This document shows positions 29,794 through 38,767 of a stretch of 64,000 nt of DNA, in pieces; positions within the stretch are counted from its first letter, which is position 1; each line of letters begins with the position of its first letter. The DNA comes from Adiantum capillus-veneris (Eukaryota > Streptophyta > Polypodiopsida > Polypodiales > Pteridaceae). The position numbers and the translations under genes were made by a program. The notes beneath the pieces are model-generated. The model was not told the origin of the DNA. It worked only from the letters and a program-made list of their open reading frames with translations, and searched no databases. The stretch lies in NCBI GenBank assembly GCA_014529385.2, contig CM043950.1, forward strand, positions 68,250,435 to 68,314,434, read 5' to 3'.

Positions 29794-31943
29794 TGGGAAT
29801 GGGCATTAAACGATTTATCTTGTGACTTTTTGGTGCATAAGTATACTTCATATAATACTCATATGCATAAATAAAAGCTTTCTACCATACCTTAGTATTA
29901 CCTTTGAAGTAATATAAATGTACATTACTATTAGAAAGTACTGCAAGAGAAGTATCAATGATTGTGCCTCTTTTTGTCTGGGGGAAAATCATTTGTATAT
30001 TTCTTCTAATATCTCAGCTATACCCTACCATATATAAATTATTTTCTTCTTTTCACATTTATTTAATAATATAACCCTTCAATAATTCATACCTTCTTGG
30101 ATACATACAAGAGGGAAGGGCCTACTACAAGACTTTATGAAAAGGAAGATCCAAAGCTTCTTGGACCATCCCAATTTGAAAATCCCGACATAAGGGCGTG
30201 GAGAAAAGGCCAAAACCAAGTCAAGCTCTTTTAGTAGGCCAATTTTTCCTTTTTGAAGCATGTCAATCCGAGTTACAGGTCAAAAGTTACAGGGAAAAGA
30301 GTGAAAAATCCTCTCACAACTACACTGCAAGAAGAGATGGTAAACAGGTGAATCAAGTGAAAAGAGGTAATCTCGGTCTTTTTCCATAAAATAAGATATT
30401 TGGAGGATAAAAGACACAAGCATGTGAATGTGACACCTCAAAGATGCCTTGAAGGACAAGACACACAAGTTGGGACCCCCTGCTGGAGCCACACAGAAGA
30501 TGCCTAGGTGGGGCCCACATACATCATGCACCCACATGGAGCCTCAACGACCAAAAATGCTGAATTTCATGATATTTTGAGTTCTAATATTTCCCATTTT
30601 TAGAAATATACAAAGAACATTTGATTTGGGCTAACTCTTTAGCCTAATCAAGTGATTATGTAAAACATGGCTCCCTCACCTATAAAAAGGGCAACCTTCT
30701 CTTCATTGGGGCAAGTTATGAGTGAGTGAGAATAGCTCAATTCCATAGTGACACACTCATCTTACTGCCACACTTTCTCTTGAAGAAAGGCTGAAGTCTT
30801 GCCTCATCTTCTCTCTCCATTAAGGTGGTGGCGATTGCTCTCATGTAAGATATATGTTGCTAGTTTTTCTTTCATTTGCATATCTAGTCCAATACTTGTC
30901 TCTAACTCTATCTCTATCTCTTATTGTCTATCTTTAATACCACCACCACAGTTAGATCTATCTCTAATTCTATCTTACTTCCACTTTGATCTCTCTTGTT
31001 GTGTCCTACTTGTTTCATTGGAAGGTATTCAAGCAGCAACCTTGTCAATGTAATGAGTACAACCTTCTTGCGGGAAACAATTATGAGCACAAGGTTAGTA
31101 ACCATATCTTCATCTTCCACAAGCATCTCTCTCTCTTAAGGTTCTCATTCTCTTCCACAAACTCTAGAATCTCCTTGCTACAGGTACTTCTCTCCCCGCA
31201 GTATCCTTATTTCCTAAGGGCAACAATAGGGCTTGGGAGAGAAACTCTCTTCTTCTTCTCCTTTCACTTCTTTCACACCTTTATCTTTGAACATACTAGG
31301 TATATCATTGATGAATAACCATAATCCACATAGAGGTAATTTCTTTCAATTCCATTCAGTGCAATCTATTAGGGTCAACATTTGGATTAGTCGAAAGATT
31401 CACTTTCAGCAACGCATAGTGTTTCTATTTGGTCCTGAAAGGCTCAACGAAATACTTCTCTCACCAGATCCCATCATACTACCTATTATTGACTATGAAT
31501 TCTCTTTTTATATGAATGTGGTTATTTTATTATGAATCAAGAGGATTTGTACTCACAACTAATCCCAATCGCGCGAGACAAAACATATACATTATTGTAA
31601 GCACAAAGCTACAGCTCCAAAGAGCAATCCGCACCTTATTTGGACAACAAAGATTAAATATCATTAACTCATCCATTAACCCTTTTATCCTACCCATGAT
31701 ACGATATGATCGTAATCTTGATGTTTTCATTTTTGTTTTTTTCTGACTATCTTTCATGAGTTCTCTCCATCACGTGTGTGTTTGTAAGGAAAAGTGAGCG
31801 GCTTCTTTGGCTACATTTCTTCTTTAGCTCTAGAAGCTATGTTATCTACATCTTAGCTCTTTCTCATAACCCTTGAGCTTCCTCACAAACTCTCACAGGA
31901 AGAGGCCCGGTGCCTTCCTGGTAAGACCGCCTACTTTTGGACA
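29770..31943 (+). repeat. C LTR2 (3' LTR of the truncated copy)
   Basis: A 2174-bp LTR with ends TGTCGTGCTG and CTTTTGGACA, identical in length to 38744-40917 and nearly identical in sequence. TATA box TATAAAAAGG is at 30681-30690. The following bases GCGTAGGATGTCT are half of a Y palindrome. Short frames inside it have no coding character. Confidence 0.9.
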
Positions 31944-32216
31944 GCGTAGGATGTCTCAAGGCCAAATCTGGGCACCAAACCTAACATTTCTCATCACACA
32001 CAGCTTCTGAATAGCCTGTACATGCTAGCCACCAAGTTTCATCACAGTTGGACAAAAATTGACCTCGTATGCATCAAAAACGCAAAGTCAGAGCATAGAG
32101 GAAATAATGGGCCATAGACCTACCAAAACTTTTCCAAATCAAATGAAACTTGCACAATACACTCATGAGCACATTGCCAAGCTATCTGTGGGGTCACAAA
32201 TGAAAAATGATGAAAC

Positions 32217-32240
32217 AGACATCCTACGCGTAGGATGTCT
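32217..32240. repeat. Perfect Y palindrome (duplicated slice)
   Basis: AGACATCCTACG followed by its exact reverse complement. It is the counterpart of 41191-41214. Confidence 0.95.
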
Positions 32241-32461
32241 AAATGACCAAATTAGCCCCCAGCTGATATTTTTCAGTTCCAGATCTCTTTATGACACTTT
32301 CATAAGCCCATATATCAAGTTTCAAGCCATTCCCATCATATTTGGCCCCCAACACCTCCAAGATGCACTTTTTGATACCCAAACCCAATTCCAATCACAT
32401 AGCCATGTTCAACAGGTCAAGGACCACCAACATAACAAGTTTCACCAAAAACAGGCAAGAT

Positions 32462-32485
32462 AGACATCCTACGCATAGGATGTTT
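32462..32485. repeat. Y palindrome with two changes (duplicated slice)
   Basis: It is the counterpart of the perfect palindrome at 41436-41459. Here the centre reads CGCA and the right arm ends TGTTT, so symmetry has been partly lost since the duplication. Confidence 0.9.
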
Positions 32486-32770
32486 AAATGATAATTTTTT
32501 GCTAGAATGATACTTTGAGCACATGCAGAGTTTCCCTAGTTCCTTTTAAGTTTTATTTTCAATTTTCAAGTCATTTGGATAGTTAAAACTCAGTTTCTTA
32601 GCTGATATGGAAAAAACGATAACTTCGGACTACTGAGTGTAACAGGATCCATGGCAGCCTGCAAAATCACCGACAAAGAAGAAGAGAATGACAATAAAAG
32701 ACTACTTGGAAGAAGTAGAGCCATTTGTGATCCCAGAAGGAACCTTGAAGCCAACCAGCACATGGATTCA

Positions 32771-32806
32771 GACCGCCTTCCTGGCAAGACCGCCTACTTT
32801 TTGACA
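32771..32806 (+). repeat. Terminal end of C LTR1
   Basis: 'ccttcctggcaagaccgcc' to 'tttttgaca' matches the last bases of LTR2 and LTR3 with a few substitutions. It is followed by the primer site, which identifies it as the 5' LTR end. Confidence 0.8.
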
Positions 32807-32810
32807 TATT

Positions 32811-32831
32811 TTTGGTGAACCCGACGCGAAC
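32811..32831 (+). promoter_or_regulatory. Primer-binding site candidate of C
   Basis: TGGTGAACCCGACGCGAACC (32813 onward) lies a few bases after the LTR end. TGG complements a tRNA CCA tail; the tRNA is not identified. Confidence 0.6.
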
Positions 32832-32859
32832 CTGCCAGGGTGAGCATTTGTGGGTAACC

Positions 32860-33420
32860 ATGGGTGATCATGTTGAGCAACAGGGTATGCATTTTGACCC
32901 ATCTACAATGCAAATGTTTCAAGCATTTGCAATGTTCATGCAACAACAACATGCCACTGAAAGAAGGGAGATTTCAGCAACGAAGGTCATACAAGCGGTC
33001 GTCAACAAAATGGATCAATTCAATGGAAAAGATGTAACCAAGTACTTACGCGAGTATGTGAAGGATATGGAGCTGCATCGCGTGTCAGAAGGTGAGATGA
33101 TTCAAAGCTTTGAGCTAGTTGTTGCTCCAGAAATTAGGGAGCATGTTAGGGAAATTAAAGATGGGCATGGGAGAAATTGGGAAGAACTCAAAGTAGCTTT
33201 AAAGGAGGAATATTTCATGGAGGACTCGGAGAGAGTGACCAAAAGGACATTCTTAGAATGGATAGTCAAGCCAAAGCAAGGACGATCAATAACAGAGCTA
33301 CTTAGGGAATTTGAGCGGTGCTATGCACAACTCACAAGGACAGAAAGAGCCACACTAGATGAAGAGAAGACAGATCTTTTCTTACAAGCTGCAGGTAAAG
33401 AGTTTCAAGAAAATTTGTAG
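32860..33420 (+). CDS. C gag, capsid-like part
   Basis: The ATG at 32860 (MGDHVEQQG), about 30 bases after the primer site, is the likely start; the open frame extends slightly upstream into non-coding sequence. Key blocks are MDQFNGKDVTKYLREYVKDM, DGHGRNWEELKVALKEEYFM and KPKQGRSITELLREFERCYA, a Ty3-type capsid arrangement (short helical core, W-x-x-L-K). It ends at a stop at 33418; reading continues in the same frame as LLLEDKDAEQGLKTDWNEVE. Confidence 0.8.
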   Translation: MGDHVEQQGMHFDPSTMQMFQAFAMFMQQQHATERREISATKVIQAVVNKMDQFNGKDVTKYLREYVKDMELHRVSEGEMIQSFELVVAPEIREHVREIKDGHGRNWEELKVALKEEYFMEDSERVTKRTFLEWIVKPKQGRSITELLREFERCYAQLTRTERATLDEEKTDLFLQAAGKEFQENL

Positions 33421-34616
33421 CTTCTTCTTGAAGATAAAGATGCTGAGCAAGGACTAAAGACCGACTGGAATGAGGTTGAAGGTGTTGTCTCACTGCTTGC
33501 CAAACGACAAAGAAGAAGGGACGTGGTAGTAAACACTACAAGTCCTTCCACCTCAACTTCTCACAAAATGGTAAAGCCTACTTTTATCGCTCCTAAGTTT
33601 GATGAGTCCATGCTAGGTGAGCTTGTGAAGGGAATGAGTGACTTGAAGGTGAAGCTTGCAAAGCTTGAAGAAAAAGGCCAACCATCAGGGCCACTTCCTG
33701 ACAAAGACAACAGCCCAAAGAAGGGTTTGTTAATAGATGTATTTGGTGTGATAGTACAGATCATGTAAGAAGGGATTGTGATGATTTTAGTGATGCTTTG
33801 TCAAAAGATGTTGTCTTTTTTAAGGATGGTAAAATCCACTTAAGAGAGACAGGTCTACCCTTGAGAACTAACTTTGGGAAGGGGGGAATGCAAACCTTAG
33901 TTGAAGATATGGCAACTAACCGTGCCAGCTCTTTAGTTGAGGCAGCTACTTATGGAGTTAAAATTAAGCACCTTAATGATGAAGAGGCGACTGACCATCA
34001 TGGTAAAATTTGGCCAAATGTCATGCAATTATCTAAAAAGGGAAATCTTACAAAAGAGATTCTACATAAAGTAGGTGATTGCATACGTCTAGAAACAGGA
34101 TGGAATGATCCAGTGGACTCATTATCAGTGCATGCCTACATTACAAAATGCCAACAAAATGAGGAGATTGTAGACGAGAAGCGCAGGCATGAGAATGCTG
34201 ATGAAGGACCATCAAAAAGAGCTTCTAGAAGTGTGGGAAGAAGCGACTCAATGCCTTCTTAAACACCCTCAACACAAGGAGCATCTCCACTTGAAGTACT
34301 CATGGAGGAGTCTACAACAGGAAAGAAGAAAGAGCCAGCAAAAGGTAAGACAAAAGGCCCAACTTATAAACTACAATCTGATATTGAGGTTGCTACAGAT
34401 TTAAAGAAAGTCTTGGAGGAAAGGATCTTAAATAGCAAGATTGAGTTTACTCTAGGAGAAGTTCTTGGAATTGCAAAGCGTGAATTCCATGAGGAGATCA
34501 TTGACATCATCAAGAGGAAGAGGCAAACTCTTGCTGAAGTTTCTCGTCCACAAGTTGAAGGGGAAACCTCAAAGACACAAGGGATATAGCTACAAAATAA
34601 GGAGGATGATGGAGCT
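33421..34616 (+). pseudogene. C gag C-terminus with zinc knuckle and spacer
   Basis: Several frames must be joined: 33421-33730, then a shift to the frame containing a clear CCHC knuckle CIWCDSTDHVRRDC (33738-33779). This is followed by FFKDGKIHLRETGLPLRTNF (33798-34262), then a Lys/Glu-rich helical stretch (34302-34589) with DLKKVLEERILNSKIEFTLG. A single knuckle of the C-x2-C-x4-H-x4-C type is typical of Ty3 nucleocapsid. At least three breaks separate these parts. Confidence 0.75.
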
Positions 34617-35231
34617 GTGGTAGGATGCTACCAATCTAGTGGGAGAGTGAAGCAAGTGCATTTCTCAAATGATGATGAAGAAGTTGAAGATATTCCTAGG
34701 AGCTACTATTCACGAAGTCACTGGGAAAGGGCTACTACAGAAACTTTGGTCAAGGTTGGTGATCTTGAAGAGACATTTGTTGCCTTGATTGACCATGGTC
34801 CAGAAATAAACATAATGTCAAAGAGTCTCTACAACAAGTGCAAATGGCCGATGGACACAGATCATGGCTGGATGGTAAAAGTGGCAAACAATTCATCTGG
34901 TGAATTGTATGCAGCATGTCCAGGTGTGAAGGTGACAATAGGTGATGTAAAGATTGACCAAAACTTCTTTGTACAAGATACATCTTCATATCATCTCATC
35001 CTTGGACAGCCCTACATTGTGGGAGTTCAAATGGAAACAAAGGTAATGGACGATAGTTCAGCATATGCTAGGATACGTAGCAAAGATGGTAAACGAGCTG
35101 TCCAATTTCTCGCAGTTTGTGTAAACCATGAAAGAAATAGTGACAACCTCAGAGAACATCCTCTACCAAAGGTAAGCAAAGAGTTTCATGATCATAGAGA
35201 AATGATGGGTTTTAGCCAAGTACCATTGTAA
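34617..35231 (+). CDS. C protease (retropepsin-like)
   Basis: TLVKVGDLEETFVALIDHGP contains the active-site region, with D-H-G instead of D-S/T-G, followed by EINIMSKSLYNKCKWPMDTD. The C-terminal block SYHLILGQPYIVGVQMETK matches the ILG-x-P motif. The His substitution makes activity doubtful. A stop at 35229 separates it from pol. Confidence 0.85.
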   Translation: MVGCYQSSGRVKQVHFSNDDEEVEDIPRSYYSRSHWERATTETLVKVGDLEETFVALIDHGPEINIMSKSLYNKCKWPMDTDHGWMVKVANNSSGELYAACPGVKVTIGDVKIDQNFFVQDTSSYHLILGQPYIVGVQMETKVMDDSSAYARIRSKDGKRAVQFLAVCVNHERNSDNLREHPLPKVSKEFHDHREMMGFSQVPL

Positions 35232-35308
35232 AGCGGGATTGCAGTGGTACAGAAAGAAAAAAGGTCTCGCCTGATCCAAAAATAGGTGAAACTTTCTCAA
35301 CGAGCTCC

Positions 35309-36793
35309 TTGGTAACAAGGAATGGATCAGTATGTTTTACAAAACTTGAAGATTTGAAGAAATGTGAGCGGCAATATGTGCATAATGTACAAATACGCAT
35401 GAAAAAGAGTGGGTTGCTAAAGCCTACTGAAAATGTTTTGGGTTTGTGTGAACAAGTTTCTTTTATAGATACTATGGGTGAGCTTGATGCTACAATGGGG
35501 TCTAGTTTGCATCTTGAAAATGAAGTTGTGGAAGTTTTCTCTATGGAAATAAATCAAGTAATAGAAGCCTTTAAAGAAAGCCAAACAGTTGGCCCAGAAG
35601 TCCATGTTGAAACTAAATACAAGAGTGTAGCAAAGAAAGTGAAACCAATAGCTTCACTCTTACCACCCAACAATTGGGAAAAAATTGAGCAGGCTTCTTT
35701 ACAACCAAGTTTGAGGAATCCTAAAAATATCGGGCATACCTTCACAAAGGAGTCTTTTCAAGAGTTGCATATTGGTTGCGAGGAGTTTCTAACACAGGAG
35801 GAGACAAAGTGCTTCAAAGAAATGCTTTCAAAGCATGGTAAGGCTTTTGCATTTGAGCCACATGAGATAGGATGTGTTGATCCTTCTATTGTAGCTCCTA
35901 TGGTAATTTTCACAATACCTTATGTGCCTTGGAATCTACGGCCTATTCCAGTTCCAAAGGCTCATTTGCCAAAGTCAGTAGAGCTACTGAATGAGAAAAT
36001 CAAAATGGGAATCTTGGAGCCTTCTTGTGCTCCATACTCAAACAGGTGGTTCACAGTTCCAAAGAAGAATGGTTCTCTACGCTTCATCCAAGATATGCAA
36101 CCAGTGAACAAGGTGACAATTAGAAATGTAGGTACAGGTCCAATTGTGGATGAGTTTGCAAAGGCATTTGCAGTGAGGGCAATCTACTCAATGGGGGATC
36201 TCTACTCAGGGTATGATCAATTTCAGCTTGCAATCGAAATTAGAGACTTGACAACCATGAGGACACCTTTGGGTTTGGTAAGGATGTGTACCTTGCCACA
36301 GGGAGCAACCAACTCGGTTGCACATATGATGAATGGGATGAATAAGGTCTTACGTGACTTTATTCCTCAAATCACAATGCCTTTCATTGATGATTTGCCT
36401 ATCAAAGGATGTGAAGGAAGTGACAAAGATGAAGCTTTGGATCTCAAGGGATGTCGCAGGTTTGTGGTAAATCACATAAATGATTGTGATAAAATTTTAT
36501 CTCGGTTGGAAGAAGTGAATCTTACATTGTTAGGGAAAAAGTCTATGTTTGGTGTCAAAGAAGTGCTCATTATGGGGCACATGTGCGGGCCATATGGTAG
36601 GAAACCTTGTCCATCAAAGGTAGATGCCATCCAAAGAATGAAAGAAACATGCACTAGCATCACTAAGGTTAGAAGGTTTCTGGGAGCATGTGTCTTCTAT
36701 GTTATTTGGATTCCACATTATGCACATGTAGCTGATCCTCTTTATCAGCTGCTTAGAAAGAATCAAAGGTTAAACGGGCAAAAGCACATGTAA
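35309..36793 (+). CDS. C copy 2 reverse transcriptase
   Basis: A 494-residue open frame. After a spacer it shows FEPHEIGCVDPSIVAPMVIF, PYSNRWFTVPKKNGSLRFIQ, DMQPVNKVTIRNVGTGPIVD, SMGDLYSGYDQFQLAIEIRD, LPQGATNSVAHMMNGMNKVL and the active site MPFIDDLPIKGCEG. The wording (QDMQPVNKVTIR, GATNSV, PFIDDLPIKG) differs from the usual plant Ty3 RT (LNKVTVKN, GLTNAPATF, YIDDILVYS). From memory it resembles an RT group I associate mainly with fungal genomes. A frameshift near 36775 (RLNGQKHM, stop) precedes RNase H and is shared with copy 1. Confidence 0.9.
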   Translation: MVTRNGSVCFTKLEDLKKCERQYVHNVQIRMKKSGLLKPTENVLGLCEQVSFIDTMGELDATMGSSLHLENEVVEVFSMEINQVIEAFKESQTVGPEVHVETKYKSVAKKVKPIASLLPPNNWEKIEQASLQPSLRNPKNIGHTFTKESFQELHIGCEEFLTQEETKCFKEMLSKHGKAFAFEPHEIGCVDPSIVAPMVIFTIPYVPWNLRPIPVPKAHLPKSVELLNEKIKMGILEPSCAPYSNRWFTVPKKNGSLRFIQDMQPVNKVTIRNVGTGPIVDEFAKAFAVRAIYSMGDLYSGYDQFQLAIEIRDLTTMRTPLGLVRMCTLPQGATNSVAHMMNGMNKVLRDFIPQITMPFIDDLPIKGCEGSDKDEALDLKGCRRFVVNHINDCDKILSRLEEVNLTLLGKKSMFGVKEVLIMGHMCGPYGRKPCPSKVDAIQRMKETCTSITKVRRFLGACVFYVIWIPHYAHVADPLYQLLRKNQRLNGQKHM

Positions 36794-36798
36794 AATCC

Positions 36799-37899
36799 AT
36801 GAAAAAGCTAAAGGAAGTGCTCCAGTCAGCAATGACTTTGAGAAAGGTAGACTATGAGTGTCAAAGGCCAGTAATTGTGACAGTAGACACCAGTCCTACA
36901 GGGATTGGATGGGCAATAGGGCAAGATGACAAAGAAGGACACACGTATGTGGTAAGATTTGGAGCAAAGGAACTAAGTGCCCGCCAAAGAAACTATTCAC
37001 AAATAAAGAGAGAGTTAAGGGGTATGGTTACAGCCTTGAAAAGTGGGAAAGAGTACCTAATTGGTGCATGTGTGGTTGTAGAAACAGATTGTCTACCACT
37101 TCTTGGGATGATTACAAGATGCTCAACGCCAGACATTGATATGTTGCGGTGGATTGCCTACATTAAGTCCTTAAATCCCGAGTTCAAGCACATTGCAGGT
37201 AAAGACAATACAGTGGCATATATGCTATCAAGGGCAAGATATGAAGATGAGTCACAGATGATTGATGAGGGAGATGATGTGGGCACAAAGTTCTATTCCA
37301 TCTCTCATGTCAAAGGTAACTATGTCTGCATGACTAATACACTTGAATTGTTCTTGAAAGATCTTTATAAAGGTGATTGGCTTCTTATTGGAAGCTATTT
37401 GAGTACTCTAGAAAAACAGGATGATTGGTCTGAACAAGAATTTAGGAGGATACGTAGGAAAGCATATGGATACTTTTTGAGGGATGGTTACTCGTGGAAG
37501 CATCTTAAACAAAAGGGTACTACACCACAACGGGTTATATGTAAAAAAGAGACTCAAGTAAAGCTCATGCAAGAGTTTCATGAGAGTCTATGGGCTGGAC
37601 ACAGAGGTGTGTGGGCAACCTTCTCCAAGTTGAAAGAAAAATACTGGTGGAAGGGTATGTATAAAGATGTATCTCAATTTGTAGAGTCATGTGTAACTTG
37701 TCAAATGTATTCAAATGTCCGACATCGTGATGGATTGCACCCTACATATCCACTAGCCATGCACTATGAATGGGTTGTGGATCTAGTCACAATGCCTTTA
37801 GGACTCTGGCAGATGAGATACTTGGTTTTTGAACAAGAGGACCTAACTAATCAGGTTGAAGGAAGATCATTAAGAGTTAAAACCACAGAAGCTGTGTGA
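36799..37899 (+). CDS. C copy 2 RNase H and integrase N-terminal half
   Basis: RNase H: VIVTVDTSPTGIGWAIGQDD, NYSQIKRELRGMVTALKSGK and VVETDCLPLLGMITRCSTPD, with IAGKDNTVAYMLSRARYED at its end; catalytic D-E-D are visible. Integrase: HESLWAGHRGVWATFSKLKE with ESCVTCQMYSNVRHRDG form the zinc module, and the first catalytic Asp is in WVVDLVTMPLG. It ends at a TGA (37897) that copy 1 shares, after which the family sequence continues (KFLLDEVICRYGCVG). Confidence 0.9.
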   Translation: MKKLKEVLQSAMTLRKVDYECQRPVIVTVDTSPTGIGWAIGQDDKEGHTYVVRFGAKELSARQRNYSQIKRELRGMVTALKSGKEYLIGACVVVETDCLPLLGMITRCSTPDIDMLRWIAYIKSLNPEFKHIAGKDNTVAYMLSRARYEDESQMIDEGDDVGTKFYSISHVKGNYVCMTNTLELFLKDLYKGDWLLIGSYLSTLEKQDDWSEQEFRRIRRKAYGYFLRDGYSWKHLKQKGTTPQRVICKKETQVKLMQEFHESLWAGHRGVWATFSKLKEKYWWKGMYKDVSQFVESCVTCQMYSNVRHRDGLHPTYPLAMHYEWVVDLVTMPLGLWQMRYLVFEQEDLTNQVEGRSLRVKTTEAV

Positions 37900-37917
37900 A
37901 AATTCCTTCTTGATGAG

Positions 37918-38325
37918 GTGATTTGCCGTTATGGTTGTGTGGGAAAGATCACTGCAGATAGAGGTGAGCTGGATGCTGAGGAAGCAAGGGAGTTCTTTAT
38001 CAGATTAGGAATCAAGATTTCTCTTACCACGGCTTACAACCCTGAAGGCAATGGAAAGAGTAAAAGAGGGCATCCTCCTATCATCAAAGCTTTGGCCAAG
38101 GCTTGTGAAGGAAGAGTTGGTGAGTGGCCAAAACTATTACAATATGCTTTATGGGCTGAACGTACAACACATAGCTCAATAACTGGCTACATGCCTGCGG
38201 AGCTAATGTATGGTCAAAAGCCAGTGATGCCGATTGAAGATACAATTCCCACATGGAATATACTACCTTGGCAAGAGGGGCTTAGCAAGGATGATCTCCT
38301 TGCACTTGCTTATAAGGCAACTTGA
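37918..38325 (+). CDS. C copy 2 integrase core
   Basis: ITADRGELDAEEAREFFIRL has the second Asp. AYNPEGNGKSKRGHPPIIKA has Lys in place of the catalytic Glu (aaa where gaa is expected), as in copy 1. LLQYALWAERTTHSSITGYM and AELMYGQKPVMPIEDTIPTW complete the core. It ends at a stop near ALAYKAT, again shared with copy 1 in position. Confidence 0.87.
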   Translation: MICRYGCVGKITADRGELDAEEAREFFIRLGIKISLTTAYNPEGNGKSKRGHPPIIKALAKACEGRVGEWPKLLQYALWAERTTHSSITGYMPAELMYGQKPVMPIEDTIPTWNILPWQEGLSKDDLLALAYKAT

Positions 38326-38767
38326 GAGAAGACCTGGAGACATTGAAGCTACAAAAGAACGACTCAAAAATGCAAGGTTGAAAAACAAGGACTACTTTGA
38401 TAAGCGACATCGACTCAGGAGCAAAGCAATTGACAAAGGTGACTGGGTTTTAGTGTATGATAGTAGCCTTGATAACCAGCACACATTCATGCGTAAGTTC
38501 TCAAAAAGATGGTTTGGACCGTATGTTGTAAAGCATGTGCATGAAAATGCTACTTACAGCTTGTCTGAACTAGATGGTACAGAAGTAAAGATTCCCAATG
38601 CGGGAAAAAGGATTAAAATGTTTAAGAGAAGAGGATACAATGATCTAGAAGATGTTGATGAGGAAGAAGAGCAAAACACAGGTGAAGATCAAAGTGAACA
38701 TGAATCTCTGAAATCAAGGATGTGTAGGTTTAGAGGGGGTGGATGTCGTGCTGTGGCACGTATATAG
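38234..38767 (+). CDS. C copy 2 integrase C-terminus
   Basis: The useful part begins at about 38310 (LIRQLERRPGDIEATKERLK), continues DYFDKRHRLRSKAIDKGDWV, LVYDSSLDNQHTFMRKFSKR and RWFGPYVVKHVHENATYSLS (GPY module), then a Glu-rich tail (DVDEEEEQNTGEDQSEHESL). No chromodomain is seen. The last 24 bases overlap LTR3. Confidence 0.85.
   Translation: MKIQFPHGIYYLGKRGLARMISLHLLIRQLERRPGDIEATKERLKNARLKNKDYFDKRHRLRSKAIDKGDWVLVYDSSLDNQHTFMRKFSKRWFGPYVVKHVHENATYSLSELDGTEVKIPNAGKRIKMFKRRGYNDLEDVDEEEEQNTGEDQSEHESLKSRMCRFRGGGCRAVARI

Larger units (their letters stand above)
31944..32770 (+). repeat. Duplicated slice of Y leader and ORF start
   Basis: It is homologous to 40918-41740 with few differences, including the two palindromes (32217, 32462) and the first codons of the Y frame (MTIKDYLEEVEPFVIPEGTL at 32688). 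It ends abruptly after 'catggattca', where sequence jumps to the end of a C LTR. It is the edge of the tandem duplication, not a separate Y copy. Confidence 0.88.

Noticed and set aside
30799-31746. Several 70-110-codon frames within C LTR2, repeated in LTR3
   Set aside because: They lie inside LTR sequence downstream of a TATA box with no coding character; identity between copies reflects the duplication.
32059-32463. 134-codon plus-strand frame, repeated at 41033-41437
   Set aside because: It translates the palindrome-bearing leader of Y, reads through a palindrome, and duplicates only because the region itself is duplicated.
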